Of a stretch of DNA of 64,000 nucleotides, positions 25,158 to 34,020 are shown piece by piece. Each line of letters starts with the position of its first letter. Position 1 is the stretch's first letter. The DNA lies in assembly GCA_964550795.1 (NCBI GenBank), contig CAZKBH010000014.1, forward strand, positions 27,323 through 91,322, in the 5' to 3' direction. Position numbers and translations under genes: made by a program. The notes beneath the pieces were generated by a model. That model was not told the DNA's origin. It did not search any database and saw only the letters and a program-made list of their open reading frames with translations. Origin of the DNA: M3007 sp964550795 (lineage in GTDB: Bacteria > Bacteroidota > Bacteroidia > Chitinophagales > Saprospiraceae).

Positions 25158-27926
25158 ATGAAACGACTTCTCCTTCTGGGACTTCTTAGCCTGTCTGCTA
25201 TTTTGTCCCCTGTTTTTGCTCAAGACCTCCCAACTTACGATCCGAATTCCATTGACGTACCGTACCAAAAATTCGTGCTGCCAAACGGTTTGCGCCTGAT
25301 CGTCCATGAAGACCACAAGGCGCCCATTGCAGCCGTCAACGTGTGGTACCACGTCGGATCGAAAAATGAAAAACCTGGCAAATCAGGATTTGCACACTTG
25401 TTTGAACACCTGATGTTCAACGGTTCAGAGCATTTTAATACCGATTATTTCCAGGCACTGGAAGCCATCGGCGGTACTGACCTGAACGGCACCACCAACG
25501 ATGACCGCACCAATTATTTCCAAAATGTGCCAATCGGTGCACTTGATCAGGTACTTTGGCTCGAAAGCGACCGCATGGGCCACTTGCTCGGCGCCATTGA
25601 CCAGGGTAAATTGGACGAACAGCGCGGTGTGGTGCAGAATGAAAAACGCCAGGGCGAAAACCAGCCTTATGCCAGAGGCTGGGACATTCTTCAAAAAGAA
25701 GCCTACCCACCCCATCACCCGTACGGCCACACGGTTATCGGTGAAATGGAAGACCTGAACGCGGCCAGCCTGGACGATGTCCATGAATGGTTTAAGACCT
25801 ATTATGGCGCCTCCAATGCCGTCGTGGTAGTAGCTGGCGACATCACTCCGGAAGCAGCTTACGAAAAAGTGTTGAAATACTTCGGCAACATTCCTGCGGG
25901 CCCAACCATCGCTCGTCCGGAGTTAAATGTTGCCAAGCGGACTGGCAGCAAACGCGTTCATTATCAAGACCGTGTACCAGAATCCCGCATCGTAATCTCC
26001 TGGAATACCCCGGAATGGGGCAATCGCGAAAATGCGGCCCTTGACCTCGCAGCCAGTGTGCTTTCTTCCGGCAAAAGCAGCCGTTTGTTCAAAAAACTGG
26101 TGTACGAAAAGCAAATTTGCAGCTCTGCCAATGCTTTCAACGGCCCGTCCGAAATCGGAGGCGGATTTGGCATTATTGCCAACGTTAAAAAAGGCAAAAC
26201 GGTAGAAGAGGTGGAAGCCGCTATCCGCGAAATTTTGACCGAATTCATCCAAAACGGCCCTACTGAAGAAGAGTTGAAGCGTGTAAAAGCCGCCTACTTT
26301 GCCGGATTCCTCAAAGGTCTGGAGCGCATCGGTGGTTTTGGTGGCAAAAGCGACCTCCTCGCTGAAAATGAGGTGTACGCCAAAAGCCCCGATTTTTACA
26401 AAACCTACAACAACTGGCTCAATCAAGTAACCGCGAAAGACGTCCAAATGGTGTGTCAAAAGTGGTTGACCGACGGAGATATCACCCTGATTTGTGACCC
26501 ATTCCCGGAATACTCTGTGACGGGTACTGAAGCGGACCGCTCTAAACCACCCGTTGTAGACAACAATGTGGCGGCAAAATTTCCCACTTTGCAACGTGCA
26601 ACCCTGAAAAACGGGATGAAAGTAGTGCTTGCCCGCCGCACCGAAAGCCCAACCATCGCGGCCAATATCATGTTTGACGCGGGGTATTGCACCGACAAAT
26701 TGGGCGGAAAACTCGGCCTCGCCAAACTGGGCATGGACATGCTGGATGAAGGCACTAAGTCCATGAACTCGCTGCAAATCAATGAGCGACTTCAATTGCT
26801 CGGGGCAAGCCTATCCACTTTCAGCGATCTGGATAATTCCTACATCAACCTCAATACCCTCAAGCAGAGCCTCGATCCAAGTCTCGACCTCCTGGCGGAT
26901 GTGGTGTTGAATCCCTCCTTCCCGGATGCAGATTTTAAACGGTTGCAGACCCAACAAATCAGCGGTATTCAAAACGAGAAAAAGAACCCGCAGAGCATGG
27001 TGATGCGCGTCATGCCCACACTCCTGTACGGCGAAGACCACCCTTACGCCATGCCGATGAGCGGCTCGGGCGAGGAAGAATCGGTGAACAATATCTCGCT
27101 GGACGATATCAAAGGTTTTTACGGCAAATGGCTGCGCCCCAACAATGCTACCATCGTAGTTACGGGCGATATAACGATTGAAGAATTGACGGCCAAACTG
27201 GAAAAACGTTTCAGTGGCTGGAAAGAGGGAAAGGTGGCCAAAAAAGTCATCCCGGAAGTGAAGGCCAATACCACTTCAAACAAAATTTTCCTGATTGACC
27301 GCCCGGAAAGTCAGCAAAGTCTGATTGTGGCCGGCTACCTCACCAAACCTTACGGAGAAATGGATGAAACGGCCATTGAGCAGATGAACAACGTATTAGG
27401 CGGCGATTTTACCAGCCGGATCAACCTCAACATTCGGGAAGACAAACGCTGGAGTTATGGCGCCAGATCCATGATCCAGAATACCCGTGGTCAACGTCCT
27501 TTTGTTGTTTTTGCACCCGTTCAGACCGACAAAACCAAGGAAAGTATTCAGGAGGTCATCAAGGAAGTCAATCAGTTTGTGGGCGATAAGCCGATGTCGC
27601 AGGCTGAATTCGACAAGACCAAACAGAATACCGTACTGGGCATGAGCGGCATGTGGGAAACAAATGCAGCCGTAAATGGCAGCGTTCGGGATGTTGTAAA
27701 ATACAATCTTTCAGACGATTACTGGCAGAAATACGGCGCGAAAGTGCAAGGACTTACCCTCAAAGACGTGCATTCAACCGCCAAAACCATCGTTCAACCC
27801 AACAACCTTGGTTGGTTCCTGGCAGGAGATGCTTCCAAAACTTTGCCCGGTTTGAAAGAACTTGGCATGGAAGTGATTCAGATTGATGCCAATGGAAAAG
27901 TGATTTCTACGAAGCCGAAGCCGTAG
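25158..27926 (+). CDS. Secreted M16 zinc protease, two fused insulinase-type modules
   Basis: A 922-aa exported metalloprotease with signal peptide LLLGLLSLSAILSPVFAQ. The N-terminal M16 module carries the inverted zinc motif HLFEH (His80, Glu83, His84) and the downstream metal-ligand Glu in VVQNEKRQGEN. The C-terminal module (from about residue 470) has the same fold but no HxxEH: the corresponding stretch is AGYCTDKLGGKLGLAK. That is the standard active/inactive pair found in one-chain M16 enzymes. It retains the R/Y substrate motif region (RWSYGARSM). Probably periplasmic, degrading peptides. Monocistronic, with a terminator 65 bp after the stop. Confidence 0.95.
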   Translation: MKRLLLLGLLSLSAILSPVFAQDLPTYDPNSIDVPYQKFVLPNGLRLIVHEDHKAPIAAVNVWYHVGSKNEKPGKSGFAHLFEHLMFNGSEHFNTDYFQALEAIGGTDLNGTTNDDRTNYFQNVPIGALDQVLWLESDRMGHLLGAIDQGKLDEQRGVVQNEKRQGENQPYARGWDILQKEAYPPHHPYGHTVIGEMEDLNAASLDDVHEWFKTYYGASNAVVVVAGDITPEAAYEKVLKYFGNIPAGPTIARPELNVAKRTGSKRVHYQDRVPESRIVISWNTPEWGNRENAALDLAASVLSSGKSSRLFKKLVYEKQICSSANAFNGPSEIGGGFGIIANVKKGKTVEEVEAAIREILTEFIQNGPTEEELKRVKAAYFAGFLKGLERIGGFGGKSDLLAENEVYAKSPDFYKTYNNWLNQVTAKDVQMVCQKWLTDGDITLICDPFPEYSVTGTEADRSKPPVVDNNVAAKFPTLQRATLKNGMKVVLARRTESPTIAANIMFDAGYCTDKLGGKLGLAKLGMDMLDEGTKSMNSLQINERLQLLGASLSTFSDLDNSYINLNTLKQSLDPSLDLLADVVLNPSFPDADFKRLQTQQISGIQNEKKNPQSMVMRVMPTLLYGEDHPYAMPMSGSGEEESVNNISLDDIKGFYGKWLRPNNATIVVTGDITIEELTAKLEKRFSGWKEGKVAKKVIPEVKANTTSNKIFLIDRPESQQSLIVAGYLTKPYGEMDETAIEQMNNVLGGDFTSRINLNIREDKRWSYGARSMIQNTRGQRPFVVFAPVQTDKTKESIQEVIKEVNQFVGDKPMSQAEFDKTKQNTVLGMSGMWETNAAVNGSVRDVVKYNLSDDYWQKYGAKVQGLTLKDVHSTAKTIVQPNNLGWFLAGDASKTLPGLKELGMEVIQIDANGKVISTKPKP

Positions 27927-27991
27927 TAGTGATTGGTGGAGTGGTTTACCCGCCGAAGCTTTAGCGAAGGAGGGTCTATCATAAATTTTAC

Positions 27992-28026
27992 AACCCGGGA
28001 GATGCGCCGCGCGTCTCCCGGGTTTT
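27992..28026. terminator. Intrinsic terminator after the M16 gene
   Basis: AACCCGGGAGA and TCTCCCGGGTT form an 11-bp GC-rich stem followed by TTGT. The T tract is short, so strength is uncertain. Confidence 0.7.
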
Positions 28027-28038
28027 GTATTTCCTTGT

Positions 28039-28046
28039 TATCTTTG
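28039..28046 (+). promoter_or_regulatory. Candidate -7 box for the ABC ATPase gene
   Basis: TATCTTTG matches TAnnTTTG about 105 bp upstream of the ABC start. A tiny 14-codon frame (MTTAAIQKVLQPAA, from 28063) lies between and could be a leader peptide or chance. Confidence 0.45.
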
Positions 28047-28151
28047 TAAAAAATTTCAAGCCTATGACTACTGCAGCAATCCAAAAAGTACTGCAACCCG
28101 CAGCGTGAGCCGTTGGTAATAAAGTCACTGAAACGGAGCAATAATCTTCTG

Positions 28152-30089
28152 ATGTCCAAACTCCTCGAAATCAACAACTTAATCATTGAGTTTAACTCCG
28201 AACGCGGCAGCACACGCGCCGTGGACGGCATCTCCCTATCGCTCGACAAAGGAGAAACCCTGGGCCTCGTGGGCGAATCTGGATCGGGAAAATCCGTCAC
28301 GGCCCTTTCCATCATGCGGCTTTTGCAAAGTCCGCCCGCTAAAATTGTTTCGGGGGAGATTGTTTTTACGGGAGACGGACTACGGTTGACGGTGGACGGT
28401 GGACGGTGGACGGTGGACGGCACACGGTGGACGGGGGACGGGGGACGGTCTGCGGTTGACGGTAAACCGTCCACCGTCCACCGTCAACCGTCAACTGTCC
28501 ACCCTCCACCGTCCACCGTCCACCATCCACCGTCAACCGTCAACCCTCCACCGTCTACCGTCCACCGTCAACCGTCTACCGTCAACCGTCAACCGTCCAC
28601 CGTCAACCGTCAACCGTCAACCGTCAACCTACTAGGCTTGCCTGGGAAGGAAATGGAACGGATTCGGGGCGCTGAAATTGCCATGATTTTTCAGGAACCG
28701 ATGACTTCCCTGAATCCTGTGTTCCGTTGCGGACATCAGGTGACCGAAGCCATTCAATTGCATCAGAAAATCTCATTTGCAGCCGCCAAAGCCCAGACCT
28801 TGTTGCTTTTTGAACGGGTCAAACTGCCTGATCCTGCGCGTATTTTCAACGCCTACCCGCACCAAATCAGCGGCGGACAAAAGCAGCGTGTGATGATCGC
28901 CATGGCCATGTCCTGCAATCCAAGCCTGCTCATCGCCGACGAACCTACGACCGCCCTGGACGTGACCGTTCAAAAAACCATCCTCGATTTGATGCGGGAA
29001 CTCAAGGCTGAATCTGGGCTTTCGATGTTGTTCATCAGCCACGATTTGGGCGTTATTTCCGAAATCTGCGACCGGGTGGTGGTGATGTTTCAGGGCAAAA
29101 TTGTGGAAGAAGGCTCGGTTGAAAAAATCCTTCGGCATCCCGAACATCCCTATACCCGCGGGCTGGTGGCGTGTCGCCCGTCCTTAAAACGCAAACTTTG
29201 GCGCATGCCGACGGTGCCTGATTTTCTGGAGCAGCAAAACTTCGAATCCCGGGTTGTTACGCCCGCCGAAACACAGGCGCGACAAAAAAGCCTGTACACC
29301 CAGGAACCCATTTTGCAGGTCAAAAACCTGAACGTGCGCTTCCCTGCCAAAAAGGACTGGCTCGGACGCCCGACGGAATGGCTCCATGCGGTGAACGACG
29401 TGAGTTTTGAGGTTTATCCCGGCGAGACCTTTGGTCTGGCGGGCGAGTCCGGCTGCGGCAAGACCACCCTGGGCCGAACCATTGCCCGGCTCACGGAGGC
29501 TCATTCGGGCGAAACCCGCTACAAAGGCATTGATTTGCAACAATTGGACGAGGAATCCTTTCGCCCATACCGCCGCGAAATCCAGGTTGTTTTTCAGGAT
29601 CCCTACTCCTCCCTGAATCCGCGCATGGCCATTGGCGATGCCATTGTGGAGCCAATGCAGGTGCACAAACTCCAGGAAAACGACCGCGCGCGCCGCGAAA
29701 AAGCCATTGAACTGCTGGAAACCGTAGGCCTGCAAGCCGATCATTTTCAACGATATCCACACGAGTTTTCCGGCGGACAACGCCAGCGCATCTGTGTGGC
29801 CCGCGCCCTGGCCCTGGAACCCCGCTTCCTTGTCTGCGACGAAATGGTCTCGGCCCTCGACGTGTCCGTGCAGGCCACGGTGTTGAATTTATTGATGGAT
29901 TTGCGGGAAAAATTTGGTCTTACCTACCTGTTCATCTCCCACGACCTTAGCGTCATCAAACAAATGTGTGACCGGCTGCTCATCATGAACCAAGGCCAAA
30001 CCGAGGCCTTGGGCTATCCCGAGGAGATTTATCAAAACCCTGAAAGGGAATATGTGAAGCGCTTGATCGCGGCGATACCGGGGGAGTGA
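28152..30089 (+). CDS. Fused peptide/nickel-type ABC transporter ATPase with heptamer-encoded insertion
   Basis: A 645-aa protein with two ABC ATPase modules in one chain, as in DppD-DppF fusions. It should power uptake of peptides, nickel or related solutes with permeases not present here. Module 1 has Walker A GESGSGKS (about 41), Q-loop IFQEPMTSLNP (about 179), signature ISGGQKQR (about 238) and Walker B LLIADEPTTALD (about 260). Module 2 has GESGCGKT (about 431), FSGGQRQR (about 539) and FLVCDEMVSALD (about 560). Between Walker A and Q-loop of module 1 an insertion of about 85 residues, made of PSTVHRQ/PSTVNRQ heptads, is encoded by 7-bp DNA repeats. The start at 28152 (MSKLLEIN) is preferred over 28113. 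Confidence 0.93.
   Translation: MSKLLEINNLIIEFNSERGSTRAVDGISLSLDKGETLGLVGESGSGKSVTALSIMRLLQSPPAKIVSGEIVFTGDGLRLTVDGGRWTVDGTRWTGDGGRSAVDGKPSTVHRQPSTVHPPPSTVHHPPSTVNPPPSTVHRQPSTVNRQPSTVNRQPSTVNLLGLPGKEMERIRGAEIAMIFQEPMTSLNPVFRCGHQVTEAIQLHQKISFAAAKAQTLLLFERVKLPDPARIFNAYPHQISGGQKQRVMIAMAMSCNPSLLIADEPTTALDVTVQKTILDLMRELKAESGLSMLFISHDLGVISEICDRVVVMFQGKIVEEGSVEKILRHPEHPYTRGLVACRPSLKRKLWRMPTVPDFLEQQNFESRVVTPAETQARQKSLYTQEPILQVKNLNVRFPAKKDWLGRPTEWLHAVNDVSFEVYPGETFGLAGESGCGKTTLGRTIARLTEAHSGETRYKGIDLQQLDEESFRPYRREIQVVFQDPYSSLNPRMAIGDAIVEPMQVHKLQENDRARREKAIELLETVGLQADHFQRYPHEFSGGQRQRICVARALALEPRFLVCDEMVSALDVSVQATVLNLLMDLREKFGLTYLFISHDLSVIKQMCDRLLIMNQGQTEALGYPEEIYQNPEREYVKRLIAAIPGE
28377..28627. repeat. 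Facing heptanucleotide arrays inside the ABC ATPase coding sequence
   Basis: Twelve units of a GGTGGAC-type heptamer (28377-28460), a 6-bp spacer, then exactly 23 units of its reverse-complement class CCGTCMA (28467-28627). The two arms are complementary and could form a very long hairpin. Because 7 is not a multiple of 3, three units (21 bp) encode seven residues, giving the heptad PSTVHRQ. Single-unit gain or loss would shift the frame of the downstream ATPase. Confidence 0.95.
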
Positions 30090-30103
30090 GGGGGGGGCTG
30101 TAA

Positions 30104-30122
30104 CCCGGAACGCTGTTCCGGG
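30104..30122. repeat. Palindrome CCCGGAACGCTGTTCCGGG, copy 1
   Basis: A 7-bp stem with 5-base loop, identical to the copy at 30293-30311. It lies 15 bp after the ABC ATPase stop. No T tract follows, so a REP-type unit is more likely than a terminator. Confidence 0.75.
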
Positions 30123-30236
30123 CGGAATTTTTGGTATGCTGGCTTGAATGTATCTGAGAAAACGCGACCTACCTCTGGCGGACATTAGAGCCGCCTCACT
30201 ATCGCAATCCGTTTTCGTTGGATATAGGTTGGATGC

Positions 30237-30269
30237 ATTCGGGGTGCGACTTTAATTCGCACCCCGAAT
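30237..30269. repeat. REP-like palindrome, copy 1
   Basis: ATTCGGGGTGCGA / TCGCACCCCGAAT, 13-bp perfect arms around CTTTAAT. The same element with a slightly different loop recurs at 58698-58730, 28 kb away. Confidence 0.8.
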
Positions 30270-30279
30270 TTTTCCAACC

Positions 30280-31215
30280 ATGTTTATGCTGGCCCGGAAC
30301 GCTGTTCCGGGATACAGGTCAATTTCAAGGATATCACAACTATCACGGTGTCAATTGTGTTGCAATAAAAAACTTATCCTTTTATTGAAAAATCTATTCC
30401 AAATACTCCGACACGCCCTGTTTTTTACTTTTCTGACCTTAATCACGCAAATTGGTGGCTTGATTTGGCTATTGAGTTTGTATTTGAACAAGATAGTCCA
30501 GAAACGCCGCCCGATTCGGGGACTTCGATGGGTAATTTTCCTTGTTTTATATACCATTACCACCATTTTTATAGTCCCACCACTTGCGTATTATAGTTCT
30601 AATCGGGTGCGTTTGCCTGTTTTTTCCAACCCACACCTGGAGCCCGAAAATGTAATTTACAGTTTTTTCAATCGAACTTACGTGAAGCCTGAGCTACTGG
30701 AAGCCCTTGAATCAGTAGCCAAACAAATGCAGGATAAATTCCCCGGGACCGCCATCTGGTACATGGACGCAAATTTCCCTTTTATAGATGGTTATCCGCT
30801 ACACCCGCACCTTACGCACGATATTGGGAAATCAATTGACATCACTTTTTACTGGAAAGACGCGCATACGGGCGTACCCATTCGTAAAAATCCATCCCCA
30901 ACGGGCTATGGACTTTGGGCAGAAGCCTTGCCGGGGGAGTTCAACTATTCCGCTCATTGCAAGCATCAAGGCTATTGGTACATTGGCTACGATGGAGACC
31001 TCACCGACTGGACTTACGACAAAAACGACTATGCATTTGATGGCGAACGAACGGGCGAGTTAATGCGCCTCATCGCCCAACATCCGGCTTTCGGGCGAAT
31101 ACTGATTCAACCGCACCTGAAAGAACGGTTTGGTTTGGAGGATTACCCAAATATAGCGCCGCAGGATTGCTTTTCTGCACGGCATGATGACCATGTGCAT
31201 GTGCAATTGAAGTGA
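30280..31215 (+). CDS. Membrane-anchored LAS-type (M15/M74-like) peptidase candidate
   Basis: A protein of up to 311 aa with two N-terminal hydrophobic segments (ALFFTFLTLITQIGGLIWLL and WVIFLVLYTITTIFIVPPLA) and an extracytoplasmic domain. That domain carries HPHLTHDIGKSIDITFYW and ends in HDDHVHVQLK, resembling the His-x(6)-Asp ... HxH zinc ligands of D-Ala-D-Ala carboxypeptidase/murein endopeptidase (LAS) enzymes. Cleavage of peptidoglycan peptides is therefore plausible but not proven. The first 20 or so codons come from a repeated palindrome and no other ATG precedes the first membrane segment, so the true start may be a TTG or GTG. It converges on the AAA ATPase gene, 5 bp away. Confidence 0.7.
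   Translation: MFMLARNAVPGYRSISRISQLSRCQLCCNKKLILLLKNLFQILRHALFFTFLTLITQIGGLIWLLSLYLNKIVQKRRPIRGLRWVIFLVLYTITTIFIVPPLAYYSSNRVRLPVFSNPHLEPENVIYSFFNRTYVKPELLEALESVAKQMQDKFPGTAIWYMDANFPFIDGYPLHPHLTHDIGKSIDITFYWKDAHTGVPIRKNPSPTGYGLWAEALPGEFNYSAHCKHQGYWYIGYDGDLTDWTYDKNDYAFDGERTGELMRLIAQHPAFGRILIQPHLKERFGLEDYPNIAPQDCFSARHDDHVHVQLK
30293..30311. repeat. Palindrome CCCGGAACGCTGTTCCGGG, copy 2
   Basis: Exact copy of the palindrome at 30104-30122. It overlaps the first codons of the longest frame of the next gene, which suggests that the true start of that gene lies further in. Confidence 0.75.
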
Positions 31216-31220
31216 GTGGC

Positions 31221-33872
31221 TCACCTTCCAAATCCAATCCCCCTTCTCACAAATAAGTTCAACTTGTCCTTGTCAAAGGTGAACGTCGCTACATCATCCA
31301 GTTTAAGGGTGTGCAACTCAGGCTCTTCTGTAATGCGAGCCGCCGATACACGGAGGTTTTGATTTTTGATGGCCTCCATCACAACCTGGCGCACGGTGCG
31401 GGCATTGCCGAAGTATTTGTCGCGGAACTGGTGCAGGAACGCCATATACTTGCCCAGATGCTCGCGGGCCTCTTCTTCGACCTGATAATTTTCCTGTCGG
31501 AACATAAACAGCGCGATTTCCAGCAGTTCTTCGGGCGAATAATCCTCAAAACGCAGCACCTTGTCGAAGCGGCTGGCAAGACCGGGGTTGGCCTTGAGGA
31601 AATTGTCCATATTTTCCGGATATCCCGCCACAAACACAAAAAACTCGCCCCGGCGGTCTTCCATGCGCTTGAGCAGGGTCTGGATGGCTTCGTCGCCGAA
31701 ATCGCCCTGATTGCCTCGGGACGCCGCTGCGCTGAGTGCATACGCTTCGTCAATAAACAACACCCCGCCAATGGATTCTTCGATGCGTTCGGCGGTTTTG
31801 ATGGCTGTTTGTCCCACAAAACCTGCCACAAGTCCCTGTCGGTCGGTCTCAACGGTATGTCCGCGTTCGAGGACGCCGAGGGATTTGTAAATTTTGGTCA
31901 GAATACGCGCTACGGTGGTTTTGCCCGTACCTGGATTACCTACAAATACGGTGTGCAGGTAAAAACGCCCAAGTACATCGCGGCCACTTTCGCGGTAAAA
32001 ACGCACCAGATCCACCAATTCCCGAATATCTCGTTTGATGGATTGCATCCCGATCAGGCTGTCGAGTTCGTGGAGGGTTGCGGCGAGTAGTTTTTCGTCC
32101 ACCGGGATAATAGGCAGGGCTTTTTTGCGCAGCACCTGCACTTTTTCCACGTCTTCACGAAGTACCACCGTGAGGGCTTCGGGACTGAGGTTGCGCACAT
32201 TGGGCATGGCCATGAGGCGTAAACCGAGCTGGATTTTGGCTTTGTCCACCAGATCGTGCACAAAACGGGCGTTTCCAAAAGCGCGGTCGCGGGAACGAAA
32301 TGCCTCGGTGATGAGTTCGTCCACCTGGTCTTTGGCTTCTTTGGAAAGGGCCACCTCTTTTTCCTTGGCCGCGTATTCCGCGATGAGCGAAAGTTCCTGC
32401 GGCAGGTAGTCGGCGAAGTCAAATGTAAGTTTGAAACGGCTGCGCAGACCCGGGTTGGAATCCAAAAAGGTCTTCATTTCCTTGGGATAACCCGCCACAA
32501 TAATCGCCAGATCGCCAGGACCATTGGACAGTTCGCGCACGAGAATTTCGACGGCTTCCCGGCCAAAATCCTTGCTGTCTTCAGGACTGCGGGCGAGTGC
32601 GTAGGCTTCATCAATGAACAACACACCGCCCCGCGCCATTTCGATGGCTTCTTTCACTTTCGGGGCCGTTTGGCCAATGTATTCGCCCACCAAATCCGAG
32701 CGATCTACCTCATGGACATGGCCTTTGGACAGCAATCCCATTTTTTTGTAGAGGCGACCCATCATTTTGGCCACGGTGGTTTTGCCCGTGCCGGGATTGC
32801 CGCTAAAGACAGAGTGGACGTTGATTCCGTCTTTTTCCACAAAACCTTTTTCTTTTCTAAGTTGCAGAAATTGAATGTATTGTGCGTGTTCGCGGACCTT
32901 TACTTTCACTTCCGACAAGCCGATGAGGGCATCGAGTTTGACCAATACTTCCTCAAATCGTTCGGTGTCTTCCGGCTCCGGTTCGAGGAATACTTGCAGG
33001 CCTGTTTCGGGTAAATAAACGGGGTTGGTGCCATAATCCCAGTCTGAGCCGACATCAAAAGGCATGACGGCCAAGGTTTGATCCATAAACACGACCTCGG
33101 CGGTGTAGCGGTCGCGCCGCCAGGAACCTTTTACATTGGAACCCCATCCGGCGGTGATTTTCACCCCGTCGTCGGCTTTTTGAACCCCGTGCAGGCGCAC
33201 GACCTGGCCTTTTAGTTCGCGGGCGTTGTTGTAAAATTTGATGAACACCTCACACTGCCAAGCCTTGCTGACGAGTATGTTTTTGAGCATCAACTCGGCA
33301 TAGACGTAGCGCGTTTCTTCGTCGTGAAAACGTTTGAGGTAGTTGCGTTCAAATTCCGGGGTATCGTCGTAAGGCCCCTCATACATTTTGAGGGACGTGA
33401 TTTTACAATACGGGTTGTCGCCGACGCTTATTGGGCGGCCCGCATCTTCGACAAAGAAATTTTTGGAACCTACTTTTTCGCCTTCAATCCAGGCTTCCCA
33501 GACATAAGCTCCTTTTTTCCAAAACACGCCTTCCTGTTTGTTACCCCAGCCTTCGCGGATATAGCCAACGGCGTCAAACTTGCTGACTTTACGCTGAAAA
33601 GGTAGGTTGCAGAGTTCTTTTCGCTGTTTTTTTACCGAATAACATCGGAGTTCGACGTTTACTTCCCAGTCATCAAGGTCGAACTGTTTGTTGTGGAACG
33701 AGAGTTCGGCGTAGATATAGGAGGTCTCGAGCCGGTCAAAGACCTGCCGGTATTTTTTCTTATTGTCGGCCAGCCATTCGGTGGACGAATATATCTTCAG
33801 CTCCTTAAACTTCCAGTTTTTGTGTTCTGGAGCGTCGTTTTGAAGAATCTGTGGGTTGCTTTCAAAATCCAT
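31221..33872 (-). CDS. Twin AAA+ ATPase (CbxX/CfqX type) with duplicated N-terminal beta domain
   Basis: About 883 aa, starting at 33872 (MDFESNPQIL); the longer frame to 34175 runs over the divergent gene and is rejected. Residues about 20-145 and 150-265 are two related domains sharing the pattern T-x-Y-x-YAEL ... W ... GWG ... G-x-W ... Y-x-x-E ... F-x-V. Two CbxX/CfqX-type AAA+ modules follow, with Walker A GNPGTGKT at about 357 and 643 and Walker B VLFIDEAYAL at about 414 and 701. CbxX family proteins include rubisco activases and ATPases near ESX secretion, so a remodelling or chaperone role is inferred. The substrate is unknown and no rubisco or ESX genes are here. Confidence 0.88.
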   Translation of the reverse strand: MDFESNPQILQNDAPEHKNWKFKELKIYSSTEWLADNKKKYRQVFDRLETSYIYAELSFHNKQFDLDDWEVNVELRCYSVKKQRKELCNLPFQRKVSKFDAVGYIREGWGNKQEGVFWKKGAYVWEAWIEGEKVGSKNFFVEDAGRPISVGDNPYCKITSLKMYEGPYDDTPEFERNYLKRFHDEETRYVYAELMLKNILVSKAWQCEVFIKFYNNARELKGQVVRLHGVQKADDGVKITAGWGSNVKGSWRRDRYTAEVVFMDQTLAVMPFDVGSDWDYGTNPVYLPETGLQVFLEPEPEDTERFEEVLVKLDALIGLSEVKVKVREHAQYIQFLQLRKEKGFVEKDGINVHSVFSGNPGTGKTTVAKMMGRLYKKMGLLSKGHVHEVDRSDLVGEYIGQTAPKVKEAIEMARGGVLFIDEAYALARSPEDSKDFGREAVEILVRELSNGPGDLAIIVAGYPKEMKTFLDSNPGLRSRFKLTFDFADYLPQELSLIAEYAAKEKEVALSKEAKDQVDELITEAFRSRDRAFGNARFVHDLVDKAKIQLGLRLMAMPNVRNLSPEALTVVLREDVEKVQVLRKKALPIIPVDEKLLAATLHELDSLIGMQSIKRDIRELVDLVRFYRESGRDVLGRFYLHTVFVGNPGTGKTTVARILTKIYKSLGVLERGHTVETDRQGLVAGFVGQTAIKTAERIEESIGGVLFIDEAYALSAAASRGNQGDFGDEAIQTLLKRMEDRRGEFFVFVAGYPENMDNFLKANPGLASRFDKVLRFEDYSPEELLEIALFMFRQENYQVEEEAREHLGKYMAFLHQFRDKYFGNARTVRQVVMEAIKNQNLRVSAARITEEPELHTLKLDDVATFTFDKDKLNLFVRRGIGFGR

Positions 33873-34020
33873 AAGGAGGCAAATATGCGGACTTCGTGGG
33901 AAAGATGGGTGCGATGTTGGCAAATTTCCGGAAATGAACCAACCATATTGCACAATCTTTGTGTCAAGAGAAAATCGAACCTCCTCTATTTCCCTGAAAA
34001 GCAACTTAAATGTTCCCTTT

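Noticed and set aside
27878..28474. Minus-strand open frame of 198 codons over the heptamer array
   Set aside because: It is antisense to the ABC ATPase. Its apparent PSTVHRP repeats come from the heptamers being open in all frames, and the rest has no recognisable domain.
28501..28627. CRISPR array
   Set aside because: The units are 7 bp with no spacers, and there are no cas genes in the window.
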